64,000 nucleotides of DNA from Liolophura sinensis (taxonomy: Eukaryota; Mollusca; Polyplacophora; Chitonida; Chitonidae). Shown in pieces: positions 19,061 to 30,539 of the stretch. The notes below the pieces were generated by a model. That model ran no database searches, was not told the DNA's origin, and was given only the letters and a program-made list of their open reading frames with translations. The DNA lies in contig NC_088302.1 of the NCBI RefSeq assembly GCF_032854445.1, forward strand, positions 46,354,645 to 46,418,644, read 5' to 3'. Positions within the stretch are counted from its first letter, which is position 1; the number at the start of each line of letters is the position of its first letter. A program made the position numbers and the translations under genes.

Positions 19061-20390
19061 AAAATCCCTAGCTTTGTCAAAATTAATTCACTTGTCTCTT
19101 TCCCTCCCAAACCCACCTGGCAGTACTCTGAAGGAAATAAATGTACTTCTGTATAAATCCATATGGAACGACGGTCCCGGTAGGATACAAAGGTCCATCT
19201 TTAACAGATACTTACTATGATGGTAGACTTCGTATGGTAAATTTAATGCCATTTGTACAATCACTAAATGTCTTGGATGAGAAAACTACTTCTCGCGAAA
19301 CGAAAATGGCAAAGTGTAAGTTTTTGTCAAAATGACTTGGAAAGACTGTCCACTTTAGATGGCAAATATATTCCGCAAATAACAATAGAAATAGGCAACC
19401 CTTTCTGGGTAGATACACTAAAGGCATGGGAAGCGTTTAAACGAAAAATGGATAATAAATGCATCACAAATATACTTGATGAACACTTATGGTACAGCCC
19501 CTGCTTTTGGGAACCGAGTTTTTTCATTCCCCAGTGGTATGCAAATAATATAAGGTTTTTGAGGGACATAGCAGAATCGGACGGACATTTGTTGAAATTT
19601 ACCGAGTTTAAGCAAAAATTCAAGGTAAATTGTACATTCCTCGATTATAATCGGCTACTTAAAAGTGTTCCAACCGAATGGATTGAACTCATAAACAATG
19701 AAAAAAAGACACCTACTGTCCTTCTTTCCCCAATGTTCTTAGATTATTAGCGAAGCAGAAACGAGGCACACAGATTTTCTATGACCTACTAAGTAACCAT
19801 TCACAGTTTAAGTTAAAAATTCGCGAAAAATGGGATAAGTCCTTAGGTCTGAAGAGAGAAACAAATTGGAAAAATGTTTTCAAATCTATATATAAGCGCA
19901 CTCAATAAACGAAGCTGAGAGATTTTCAACATAAAATTCTACATAGGATAACACCAACAAAATCTTATCTCAATAAAATAGGACAGAAAACAGACAACAT
20001 ATGTGATTACTGCAGACTGGACAAAGATGCAATAGAACACAAATTCATCGAATGTCCCGAATCACAAAAGCTTTGGAGCGAGTATGAAAAGTGGTTGTCA
20101 CAAATTTGCAAGGTTAATATAAAAATGACGCCTAGAATTATAATTATGGGATGGGGCGAGACAAGAAAAAAGACATGTTTAAATTTACTGATGATTCTAG
20201 CTAAAAAAAATACATGTTTGATAAAAGACAAAACAAAACCAAAATGAATCTAAAGCATCTGATCAAATATACAGCGAACCAATAAAGGTTAGAAAAATAT
20301 ATATCTGAAGTAACCGGAAAACAAGATGAATTCTCAAAGCGATGGGAAAATTTTGATATATTACACTCAAAAATATCATAAGCGTGAATA
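19061..20390 (+). pseudogene. LINE C-terminal region
   Basis: Fragments in shifting frames include KSIWNDGPGRIQRS, MVNLMPFVQSLNVL, then FWVDTLKAWEAFK and HLWYSPCFWEPSFF. These are typical of the long C-terminal domain of L1/Tx1 proteins. A Cys/His motif, CDYCRLDKDAIEHKFIEC, lies near 20003-20055, followed by SQKLWSEYEKW. The end at ~20390 is approximate. Confidence 0.8.
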
Positions 20391-20609
20391 TTTGAATGTG
20401 CGTGGTATGTGCTTGTGAGTGACACAGAATGAAATCAAACATGGAATCTGACTGGTGGAAGAAGAAAGAAAATATTCCAGAAAGGAGATAATACAGAAGC
20501 AAAGGAGCATTGGACGACAGATTAGCTCTGTGTATCTTTTCAGCAAATCACAGTCTTTAGGTTCCTAGCAGAAATGGTCTTCACATGAAGACCTGCTGGG
20601 CGGGTCCAA
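20391..20609. other. Unassigned sequence after the LINE
   Basis: Possibly LINE 3' UTR; no tail is seen. Confidence 0.35.
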
Positions 20610-21360
20610 GCATCAGATTGGAGCCTGCCTCGTGAAGATGTTACATAATGAACTCTATCCTATACATAGATTGCTGTAAGATAAGGCAAGAGGATCAGGG
20701 GCCGATTCCAGAAAGCGATTTCCAACTTAAGTCAAAATTTAAAATACGATGTTAAAGCTTATTTTGAAGTTTGGAAATTAAAAGCTCCTTCATCAATATC
20801 GTCTTAAGACAAATGTGTCAAAATTTTAGCTTTCATTACCAAACACTAAGTATTGTAAGGAGGTCTTCCGTTTTGACTTAAGTCAAGAATGGCTTTGTTA
20901 AATCGGCTCCATGCCCTTGCTGTATGATATAAAACTGGTTACTTAGGAGGGAAAATATGTAACCCAATCTGATATGCACTAAATGGGAAATTGAACAAAA
21001 ATAGAAGTTATGCAGAGAGTTAGATAAAAGTTCAATTCACTGTGCGCTTTATCATTTAGCCTGAAGCTAAACATTTTATAGATAAAGACCACACAATGAC
21101 GGGGTAATATTCACGAAATCCCCAGGGGCTCTTTTCTTATTAACAGAAGATTTCGAAACTGTCAACGAAATCCGTTGAAACAAGTCTAATCCATTATTCT
21201 GACGCTGTGAGAACTGCAACACATCGCGTTTTCTTCCACCACTGGAGCGTTTTTGAAACCATTTGTAATGCTTAGTTGGAAACAGTACATTAATACATTT
21301 TTTATGACGGCCAAATTTCATTTAGTTGCCGTTGAAAGTAAACGTATTTTTCAGAGGCTT
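20610..21360 (-). repeat. Dispersed repeat Rep3, minus copy, interrupted by a MITE
   Basis: On the minus strand this resembles 45640-45970 and 61850-62225. Landmarks are GCTTCAGGCTAA, AAGCGCAC, TTATCTAACTC and the CTTACCTTACAGC-type block, seen here as GCTGTAAGATAAGGCAAG at 20672-20690. The MITE-like element at 20698-20910 splits it. Confidence 0.6.
20698..20910. mobile_element. MITE-like inverted-repeat element
   Basis: This 213-bp segment starts GGGGCCGATTCCAGAAAGCG and ends with the imperfect complement (GGCTTTGTTAAATCGGCTCC). CTTAAGTCAAAA is present near both ends in inverted orientation. It is non-coding. No clear target-site duplication could be read. Confidence 0.65.
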
Positions 21361-21599
21361 CTGACATCATTGTCGTCTCGTCATAGATTAGGACTGTTTA
21401 GTGAAGTCTTCTGTTCAGTGCCCTGTAACTAAGTCTTCACTTTTTTTTACATGTGCCGTACACAACATTACCACTAGCAGGCATAGGGCGGATTTTGTTT
21501 TAGTAAGACAGGCATATATTTTAAATAATTCTGAACCAGTCACGTCTGATAAATGGCAACTAACATCTCTGGATTTCTTAATTAATTCTATTTAAGCCA
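21361..21599. other. Unassigned sequence
   Basis: Nothing recognisable. Confidence 0.35.
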
Positions 21600-23170
21600 C
21601 GCTGCCATGTTTTAGCCGTATACCTGAAAGTAACAAGGCATGCATCAACTGCTAAATCGCACAGTGTCCAACAACCCTTGGTCTGATCAGACATCTGTTA
21701 ACAAAGTCTTAATTAAAACCAATGAGAAGAGAGCTGTAACTCTACCGTCATTGCCTCTCAAATATGCTGGACCCTCTCTTGGTTGACCTACATCCTAACC
21801 AAATAATGTAGAGAGATGAAGTAGTCCAAGGTAAACGGGATACAGCAAACCCTCATTTGCAACTGTAAGGTCTGTAACCGGTTTCAGCCACACTAAAGCC
21901 GAAAAATATAATCCACATGTATGGCGTTATAAGGGTGGGATCTTCTTTAAGCAAACGTCGCTCCGAAATTGTGATTTCATATTTTTGGTGTGCATTGATG
22001 TGTTTTACCGGCGACAGCTTATTTCATCGCGGTTCTATAAATTCCAAGCAGTTAGTTAGATGCCGGTGGCAGAATCCATGACTCAGACACGTAATCGATG
22101 TATTGGAATAAAATCGCCTTCATGCCCTCTAAATGTCAAAGCGCTGAACAATACTAATATTTCTGTCATAAACCTAAGATGTGATAAATACCTGAAAATG
22201 AACAAATAATGGGTAGATTCTCATATTCCACCGGCAATAACTAGGCTTATACTACACTCATGCTTATATCAATATTGTTTTGTACCTACCTGTGGAATTT
22301 ATGTGGTTTTGTATACCTACCGGTTACGATCGATTAAATAACACAAGAGAGCATAGTTCTTTTTGTTCCTGTTTCGCGTTTATTTTAACAAGATTTTGGT
22401 CACAACAAGACAGTTATTAACAAGGCAGTGTCGATGACATAATATTATCGGAGATACCTCACTGAGAAAGCGCTACAGATCATCACCATGTTTTCAAAAT
22501 GTAAATAAATTGATTTTTTATATTACATTATTATCATGCTGATGAAAATGGGAACGTTGCATTTACGTGTTCTGCGCTCTCCAGTTTGTCAATGAGACGA
22601 ATCAGTTTTTATTAAACGGAGACCCAGCTTCGTACGGAATTTGTAATAAGCTATATCGTGAAGTTTAATGTCTAGATATTCACAAGGTAATCCTTTAATG
22701 CGGAATGCTGTTAAATATGATTTACCTTCAGACTTCCAGTCAACCTTTCAACTTCCTGCTTAAGATAACGGCATGTGAAGAACACAGAAGCACATAGTAT
22801 CCTGATTATGTGATTAGTATTGTTGCTGTATTTAAGCTTAAATTACGAGTCTAATATGGATTACATTAGAACTGTAAATCCATTGCGCCTATGCTTTGGT
22901 ATTGTTCATGAATTCGACATTTGATGTGTGTAACTATGTCCTTCAGAAAGATCCGCGATGTAGGGTTGCCTTAAACGCGAGGTTTTAACTGACTGCGTTA
23001 CCCGTCTAATACTGCTTACTACCAATCTTTTTAAAACAGGTGGAAGTATACGTTGCATGTTAAATGTTCAACACACAGTTAATACGAACAGATGAACTCA
23101 CATATATTTTGACATAGACGGACGTGATCCGGGCGTACACAATCGGTCAAAGACTTAACCGAATTATTGG

Positions 23171-23520
23171 AGTGAGTGCTTGCGGTTTAACGTCGTACTC
23201 AACAATTTTCCATTCATGTGACGACGAAGGAATCCTTAGGGTGCATGTACGTGTAATGTACCTTCTCGTTGCAGGACGGATTTCCACCGCTCTTTAATCT
23301 AGTGCTGCTTCACTGAGACGACTTACCGAAGGCAAGTAATCAGCCCCGCCCGAGCCATTATACTGATATGGGTCAACCAGTCGTTGCACTATCTCCTTCA
23401 TGCTGAACGCCAAGCGAGGAAGTTACAACTTCCTCTTTTAAAGTCTTAGGTGTGACTCGATCCAGGATTGATCCTGGATCTACCGGTCCCGACGCGGACG
23501 CTCTACCAACTGTGTTCCGC
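23171..23520 (-). mobile_element. SINE-B, full-length, with TSD
   Basis: This is a 350-bp minus-strand SINE. Its plus-sense head is tRNA-like, GCGGAACACAGTTGGTAGAG, with A-box-like GTTGGTAGAGCG and B-box-like GGATCAATCC. The body contains CAGTATAATGGCTCGGGCGG and CTTGCCTTCGGTAAGTCG. The tail is TTGAGTACGACGTTAAACCG followed by CACTCACTCC. The target-site duplication is ATTATTGG (23163-23170) and ATTACTGG (23521-23528). The unoccupied site is preserved in a paralogous Rep1 copy at 30555-30562 (ATCATTGG). Confidence 0.9.
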
Positions 23521-24989
23521 ATTACTGGACAATATGGCAGTAGAGCCTATAGTCTATACTGTTCACAATTCATGGACGTTGCTTAATGTAATCAATACTT
23601 AGAGAGAACTCGTCGGTTTCAGTGTCACGTGGGAGAGATCACAAGGAGAAATCGTAACGGCAGTTGACGTTAGTGTATTGGTGCACGTCATATGGACTCT
23701 TAATCTCCAGTAATCAAGTAATGTCAAGAAAGTTCAAGAAGCAAGTAAACTTAGATCAAAACATGCCGACGTATAGGCAGCAACAACGTTAAGGATATTT
23801 CCTACATGCATTTACCTTTACCTTTCATCTAGGATTTGCTGGGACATTGATGGAAGAATCACTCCGGACTTGCAAATATTAAGTCTCGTATCAACTTCCA
23901 ACCGCGCAAGAACCTTTAGCCTTCTCATACAGTTGCTAAATGCGAATTAAAACCATCGAGAAGAAAGCTATATATATATCGCCACTGTCTCTAAAAATGC
24001 TGACTTACAATGGTAATGTTAACGATTTGTTCATCTTTACTACTGTGTTGTCAGTGATCAAATACATCACAGATGGTTTTGTCTCTCATCTAAACCAGTT
24101 CTTAGATTTTTAGACCTTCAGGTTAGAAAAAAATAGCGTTGTGAAACACGGAAATATAAGGGTGGGAAGTCCTTTGAGCAAAGGTCACGCTGTGAAACGT
24201 CATAGCGAACTTTGGTATCTATACGTGTGCTAAACCCTGGGTGTGATTTATAGACAACAGTTCATTTCACCGGAGACACACAGACAAGCCGACGCTTTCA
24301 TGCGGGTTAAATATGGCACTGGTAGATTGCATTACGCCGACACGTAATTGATGGATTCGAATTGAATCACCTCCTATGGCCTGTATAAATGTCAGAGCTC
24401 TAAACAATAGCAGCATGTCTGTACAGGTTTCCGACAGTCATAAACTAAACTGTAATAAATGCCCGATAAGAAGCCGACAAACGGTAAATATTCTCATTGT
24501 CACCCAGATGACTTTGACATGTACTGTATATGATATCCATGCTTCCACAAATGGCAACCGATAAAATGGCGCAAGAAAAGCCTATTGTTCCCTCGTGTTT
24601 AATATTATCCCCTTTCATTCCCTTGAAAAGTAAAACATGTTCTTGAAATTAAATACATAGAATATCAACACAGTCTGTTAGATGTTTATTTTATTGTTGA
24701 TTAACGAAATGAAGTATTTTTATGGGAATATAATTGTTATTATGTATCAACTGTTTTTTCTGACTTCGATAAGCCAATATTAACAACCAGTTTTAACATA
24801 TATTTCGCTTTACCTGTTTGTTTACGATAATGTGGTTCAGTGGTACATACAAGGTCAACATACGTTCTGGTTTGATTGACTTTCATTATTAATTTGCTAC
24901 TGGAAGTTGGCATCAGAGATATTACACAGACCCCGGTTAGCTAGTACTTGAGAGAAAAAAGAAGATATACACTGATCATGCACTGGTTA

Positions 24990-25255
24990 TATAACAATAT
25001 AATTAAAGGCGTACAGCATCGAGAGTAAAAGCAGAGCAGCGGCGACAGTGTCGTAGCTGGCAAATGGTCAGACGTAACCAGGGAATATGGCTTGTTGTCA
25101 GTTTACCATAGTCAGGGTTTTATTCTAACTGTTCATGTTAATGCATAAATAATTGATACACCCTCTAGCACCACGGCTTAAGCAGAATTAGGTAAAAAAG
25201 ACAGTGGTGTTAACCTCAATTTCTTAGATATGAGTGATCTAGAATTACTCAAATT
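24990..25255 (+). repeat. Dispersed repeat Rep2 copy
   Basis: Landmarks are GTACAGCATCGAGAGTAAAA, CAGCGGCGACAGTGTCGTAG, CAGGGTTTTATTCTAACTG and GCTTAAGCAGAATTAGG. Other copies lie near 31330, 39320-39640 (minus, two), 49680, 51180, 53870 and 59060. Confidence 0.75.
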
Positions 25256-25860
25256 TGACTCACACTTTATATACAATACCAAGAGCGCGCTTGCTATTAA
25301 ATGTTTATTTAAAGTAAAACTAAAGTTTTATATTAGGCAGTGGTAACACATATTGGATTCTGCAGATAAGTGCCATCTTACAGACGACGGTTGTATACAG
25401 ATGGTATGTATTTTAGACGTTATATGTTCCTGTTACTGCACGTCTGCCGTACAAACACTCAACCCTGCCCGGCGCTGATTCAGCAGGCAGTAAAGAAATG
25501 TGGAATAACAGCTAGCAGACATTTGCCAACTTTCTAGAAGATAATACAGTGTAATGCAATTAAACAAAGAGCCAGAATCCACACTGGACTGTCGTGAAGG
25601 AAAATAGTATTAGGTTTGTAAGGCATCTCAGTTCCACAGAAATCGTGAAGGAAAAGACTGACTTTACATGGCCATCCTCTAGGGCTAAATGGAATCGTTA
25701 TTATTTTACAAATAGACCGCCTTTGTAGTTTTTTTAAGCTCTGCGTTGTGAAACAGAACCAAGCGGGGGATACAGGAGTACAGCGACTCCCTTGTATGTG
25801 ACCCTCATTTATACGTATAGCAAATGACAAGAACATTTCGCAGGTATCATACAATCAAAT

Positions 25861-26289
25861 AACTTTAAGCAGCAGGTATTGTTTGCTTACTTTTTAGTTA
25901 AAATGTGCGTATATTTATAATACTTGAAGAGAAGGAAAATAACTACACGTTTTTGATAAGTTGTACACGTGTTAGAATGTCCAGATGGATAGGCCTTGCT
26001 GATATAAATGGAGGTTAACGAATATGAGACGTGGTACACCAGGCCTTAAAAGAGTGATTGAACAACATGACGGAAGGGACTGTAGTGATCAGAGTTATGA
26101 TTCAGCTTTATTTTATATGTTACTTTATATGTATACGCGAGTATATGTATCTCGGCACAGATATCTCTGTTGTGTGTACTGTGTCTGTGGCAATACAGAT
26201 CACCGATAACTGCAACTAGTCTGTCGTAATTCATGAATTCTCACAATATGACAATGTCCATATATTTACATTTCAGAGACTTTCTTTAA
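25861..26289. other. Unassigned sequence
   Basis: No recognisable feature. Confidence 0.35.
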
Positions 26290-26700
26290 TGTAATCAAGA
26301 CTCACCCACAACTTACAAGTATCGACTCGTTTGTTCAAAATACAGCAAAGAGAAACTTTTAACATTAACTGACATTACTAGACTGGTACACACCATCTGG
26401 ACTGGAACGTGTCCACAATTATCCTGAAGTGGAGTTATGTAGGAAGAACAATGTCATACCTAATTTTCTTCTGTTACTCGTAATTAGATAATAGAGAATG
26501 TTCTGTAAGGAATGCAAGGCCATTCTTTTAACACAAACTACCAATCCTGTCAATGAACTGTATTACAATATACCAAACTCTGTAAGGTTAACAGGCTAAA
26601 TTATTAGTTTAACCTCATGTTGTGTGGAAAGGAAAGTGCTATACCTCACTGTGGTGTCTATCTCGTAGACGTTAAATTCATTATTCTTTGAGGCCATCGC
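26290..26700 (+). repeat. Rep1-related segment containing an empty SINE site
   Basis: It aligns with 30690-31190 apart from the SINE-A at 30885-31136. CTCGTAGACGTTAAAT at 26662-26677 corresponds to the target sequence duplicated around that SINE. Confidence 0.65.
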
Positions 26701-27754
26701 ATACAAAAGCAAGTTTCAAACACACAGATATTATTGTTAAAAACTCTTGTCAAATGTAACATAAAGCTCAGCCAATTTAATCCAAGAAATATGTCATGGC
26801 AATGGCTTATTTTGTAAGCACGAGATGGCTTGTCGTCTTTGTCGTGAAAAGAAAAGAGGTTATCAGGTAGACATCAACCTAATATCCATCTTTTTTCATG
26901 GCCTTATGTATCTTTCGATGCATAGATCTGTGGTGTGAGATTCCTTAGTAACCTGACGTTGTAACCTGGTATCGACCTTCTCAGCATCTAGAACAGTCTG
27001 TTCTGCTACTTGTCTGTCTGGTATGATGGGGATATCTTAGTTCGATCACGTCGAGTTTGTTCGATTTGGTCTGTGTGGCATGAGGGGAAACTCCCGTTCA
27101 ACCGCTAACGACGTCAAATCAAGCTTTCTGACTCGCTCTCTGTTGGACATGGCAACTAAAAGGTCACTGAATCTACGGAGATTCCTTGATCTCTAACAGT
27201 TTTGGTCGATGTAGGTGCTGGACAAGCTCCAATGTTGTACTGGCTAGTCAAAATATATTGTCTCTGATTTCCGTCTCAAACCTTTGAATACCAGCCACTA
27301 AAGAACTACGAAAGTATATAAAGTGTGAAATGAAGCTGTATTCCAGTACAGATCACAGAAGTGCTACACAGAATGATCACAAAGACAAATCTATCACAGC
27401 GGTTCCCCTATTATAACTTATCACTAACTACACCTAAATAAACACCCACCGCATACTATAAAAACAAAATTAAGGTTCTTTAGACAGACTCTGTAAGGTG
27501 ATGTCTGGTCAAATATGTTCTGTCGTAAAAATGGTAAGTTTCTGTGAGCAGGAATTCAGTGCAACTGTCGCCAAATTTTGATGCAGCTATCACTAATACC
27601 ACTGGGCTGAAACTTTCGTCACTGCTCAGGTTCTTCTCTCTAGGCTGTAGTCTTTCATATCAAACCGATCCATGTCGTAGTAGCCCAATATGCTCTCTTT
27701 TATTATTCTCGTTGCATCGAGGCAAAGAGATATCATGTCCATGAAGTTGCTTGA
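26701..27754. other. Unassigned sequence
   Basis: No domain or repeat recognised. Confidence 0.35.
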
Positions 27755-27882
27755 GGTTACTGACCTGGAACAGTCATTTTAGTTGACGGCTGGTGGGGTT
27801 ATTGACCTGGAACGGTGATTTTAGTGGACGGCTCGTGGGATTATTGACCTGGAACGGCCATTTTAGTTGACGGCTGGTGTAC
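27755..27882 (+). repeat. 42-bp tandem repeat, three copies
   Basis: TTATTGACCTGGAACGG followed by ATTTTAGTTGACGGCTGGTG recurs with a 42-bp spacing (TGACCTGG at 27761, 27803 and 27845). Confidence 0.85.
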
Positions 27883-28909
27883 AATTGCCTGACGCCTCAA
27901 TTTTCGAGTGAGGTAAATGTCCGTTGGTCACCCAAACTGTATAACAGCATGCGTTCTGAAGATGTGCATCTATTCGGTGTACAGTTAATTCATTACCCAG
28001 AAAAAATCTAATGTACCAGTTGGTTTAATCCGTCTTAAGTCTTAATACATCCTCCCTTTTGAATTGTGCGTATGATCAGGCTGCAACCACCAAGGATTAT
28101 TAGAAAACTACATCCGATATGACACCAAAATTTGTACAACATTTTATTCATGATATGGTTACTACGTGTGTTGATTACGAGTTTACCACTGACATTTGCC
28201 AGAATTGACATGACTTGATGTGTACCTGCACGTGGATCTGTAGAGATGACATGAGGTACAAAGGAATCAAAACAAACAAATGTGTATCTGCCAGCATCCA
28301 CCTTGAAAACTCCCGGTAAATAATCGCAAGGCCAATTTCCTAATCAACATTTAATACAAAGCGAAATTAGAAACAAAATATGCTGTGCTTTTAATAAGAA
28401 AGTAGATAAAACTTTGGTGGTGCAGCTTATTTACTTTACAATGAAGAGCTCTTTTCATTGAGATTTCATATTGTATTTCTTTGAACTCCGTAACATGTGG
28501 TATATCGATGGTACGGGAAGGTACTGATAAACTCCTTTCGTTAAGAAAGGACTAATACTTTTCAAATAATTTCTACATAGTATCGGTAGAGATTAAATAC
28601 TTTGAACTGGCTTAGCTTCTCTGCATGATTTTTAGTTATACACCGAGTCAATAGTCCCGACGAAATCCACACTTTTGTCCGTGGTGCGCCAATACCCTAG
28701 AAATAAAAAGCACTCTATCCTGCTGTAAGGTAAGCTAGTGCAACCCACCAAAAATCCTATTCACGGACACAAGGTGGACTGGGTATTTTATCTAACGTCA
28801 GAAAAAAACACAAAACTAAGTCCAATGTAATGGCAAGGATATACAGCCATAAGGCAACACAATCGAGTGCAGCATTAGGCTTATAACAGACGGCACAACT
28901 GACTCAAGG
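27883..28909. other. Mostly unassigned; weak Rep3-like trace near 28715
   Basis: CTGCTGTAAGGTAAGC at ~28719 resembles a Rep3 block. Nothing else is recognised. Confidence 0.35.
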
Positions 28910-29660
28910 CTAACAGACCTACAGTGAGCGTAAAAAATGAAATTAATAGTGCTAAAGTCATGAAAGCTGATGTTTTACCACTAACATGGGCAAGTCTATT
29001 TCTTCCAAGGTTTCCTGCGTTTACCCTGTGTTTTGACTCGAAATTGTCCCTATTTAGGAGCCCTACCGGAATGCAAAATCACATACCTTACTGGGGTGAC
29101 CCAGCGTTCTTTTGTAACGTAGTATCTCTCTCCCCGAGATAGAATGGTAGTTCATGTTTATAGACTGGACGATATATGCAATATAACTAAGCGACAGGCC
29201 ATTTATGAATACATGTCTCAATATCGCACTGGTTATATAACAATTCTGTGAGCCTGTCTTGTGTTTAGCCTTGAATCATCAAACTAGATATCATTTTTAG
29301 CAAAACTCAGTGGAAACAGGCATTGGATTCTTTCGATGGGTATTACATGCACCTTACAGACTACGCTTGTTTCAGTGTAGAAGAAATATATTTTATAGGT
29401 AATTTCTTCTCTGTTACTGCATGTATGAAGCAGACACAGCACTGTTTAGGAACATACTTATGTCAGAAGATTGTAGAGATATATGGATATCTAACTGACA
29501 TTTTGCCAACTTCACGCAATGTTTTGTTAAGGCAGAGGCCCAAGTTCGTGCAGAATTCAGATTGCGCTGTCGTGAAGAAGAGACATGACTACACATTTAC
29601 AAGGCAATTTTCGAGTGCAGAATGCGATTGGTTATGTCGTATTCATAGACTTCTCATGTA
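28910..29660 (+). repeat. Decayed Rep1-related segment
   Basis: TATGTCAGAAGATTGTAGAG, GACATTTTGCCAACTTCACG and the flanking sequence at ~29400-29640 correspond to 25430-25620, and in reverse to 52600-52770. The left limit is uncertain. Confidence 0.5.
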
Positions 29661-29852
29661 ATTTTAAGCATTAAGCTTAGTGTAGCGTCATGTAAGGAGC
29701 ACAGTCTACATTACGATTGAATCCATTACATTTGAATCTCCCTTATTATCAGCTGAAAGGAATGCTCAGGATTGTTCTTGACAATGACACTAACACTAAC
29801 ACTGGACATTGCACGGGTATCATAAAAAGAAATCGGCTTCAGAGCACTTAAA
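29661..29852. other. Unassigned sequence
   Basis: Nothing recognisable. Confidence 0.35.
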
Positions 29853-30096
29853 TATACAGTGTGTCCCAGAAGTCGTGCACCATCCTAATTTTCATTTTTT
29901 TCTGTGTCTCAGATTTAATACTGATTTTAAATGTTTTTCTCTCTTTAAGAGCTAAGTATGGCTAATAAACTAACAGTACAAGAAAGAGTTGAATTGGTTT
30001 TTATGTTTGGAAGAGATGGGGCAACACACCGCTCTGTAGCTCAAGTATTCCACCTCAACCGGGATGGTGCGCGACTTCTGGGACACCCTGTGTATA
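29853..30096 (+). mobile_element. Tc1/mariner-type deletion derivative with TIRs
   Basis: Terminal inverted repeats of about 33 bp: GTGTCCCAGAAGTCGTGCAC at the left and the complement of GTGCGCGACTTCTGGGACAC at the right, both ending in TATACA-type sequence. TA dinucleotides flank both ends, as expected for TA-targeting transposons. The 244-bp element keeps only the start of a transposase gene. Confidence 0.8.
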
Positions 30097-30110
30097 CGAA
30101 AATACTCTAA
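29958..30110 (+). pseudogene. Transposase N-terminal HTH remnant
   Basis: A 50-residue frame starts at ATG 29958 and reads MANKLTVQERVELVFMFGRD, then THRSVAQVFHLNR. This is a helix-turn-helix DNA-binding segment like the short HTH domain found at the start of some Tc1/mariner-type transposases (the DUF4817 type). The frame runs directly into the right inverted repeat and stops just beyond it. The catalytic DDE/D domain is wholly deleted. As a free HTH peptide it could in principle bind the termini, but expression is undemonstrated. Confidence 0.7.
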
Positions 30111-30169
30111 CGCCAAATGGTATATTTCTATAATTCCAGGTGCTTACTGTGAATTTTCATCTCTCGGTT

Positions 30170-30400
30170 CCGTCTTCGAGATTGTTCACGAATTCGAAAT
30201 TTCACGCACGTTGCAATGGTCAGCTAAAAGGTTCTTCTTGGAGGTTATAACTGAATTCGAAGATTACCGTACGCTACAATGGTCAGCTGAAACGTCCGTC
30301 TTGGAGGTGGTTATCTAATTCGAAAATTAACGTATGTTACAATGATCAGCTGACAGATCCTTCTAGGAGGTTGTTCTTGAATGAGAAGATTCACGTATGC
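30170..30400 (+). repeat. Diverged ~62-bp tandem repeat, about four copies
   Basis: GAATTCGAAATTTCACGCACG, CAATGGTCAGCT and TTCTTGGAGG recur at 30191, 30252, ~30315 and ~30378 with increasing divergence. An 84-codon frame across the first copies is incidental. Confidence 0.75.
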
Positions 30401-30539
30401 TGTAATCGAGGGCTGTCTCCACTGAAACGTTAAAAGAGACACCTGAACACAGTCCTTTGTGTTGATAAGGATAAATAGGCCTTTACTGATACATGCGGCG
30501 GTTAACAAATGCCAGATTTCATCCTGGAGCCACAGTCAG

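Larger units (their letters stand above)
16016..20390 (+). mobile_element. Decayed L1/Tx1-type LINE
   Basis: Order along the element: endonuclease N-terminus (16016-16137), an insertion (16138-16796), endonuclease remainder (16802-17330), linker, reverse transcriptase (~17990-19060), and a C-terminal region with a Cys/His motif (~20003-20055). Many stops and frameshifts are spread through it. No clear poly(A) tail or target-site duplication is visible. The clade call rests on endonuclease and RT motifs (MNCQGL..KRK, ARLDFFLVS, GMDGFPVEFYK, RQGDPISPYLFLLCAEIL) and is moderately secure. Confidence 0.85.
21600..25860 (+). repeat. Dispersed repeat Rep1, long plus-strand block
   Basis: Read in order, this block matches the reverse complement of 44800-41990. 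21740-22200 matches 44680-44230. 22600-22650 (GGAGACCCAGCTTCGTACGG) matches ~44050-44030. 22830-23070 (AGCTTAAATTACG, then GCCTATGCTTTG) matches 43870-43680. 23521-23600 matches 43640-43550. 23880-24560 matches 43480-42830. 25420-25830 matches 42800-42000. SINE-B (23171-23520) and a Rep2 unit (~24990-25255) interrupt it. There is no coding capacity, so the element type is unknown. Confidence 0.7.
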
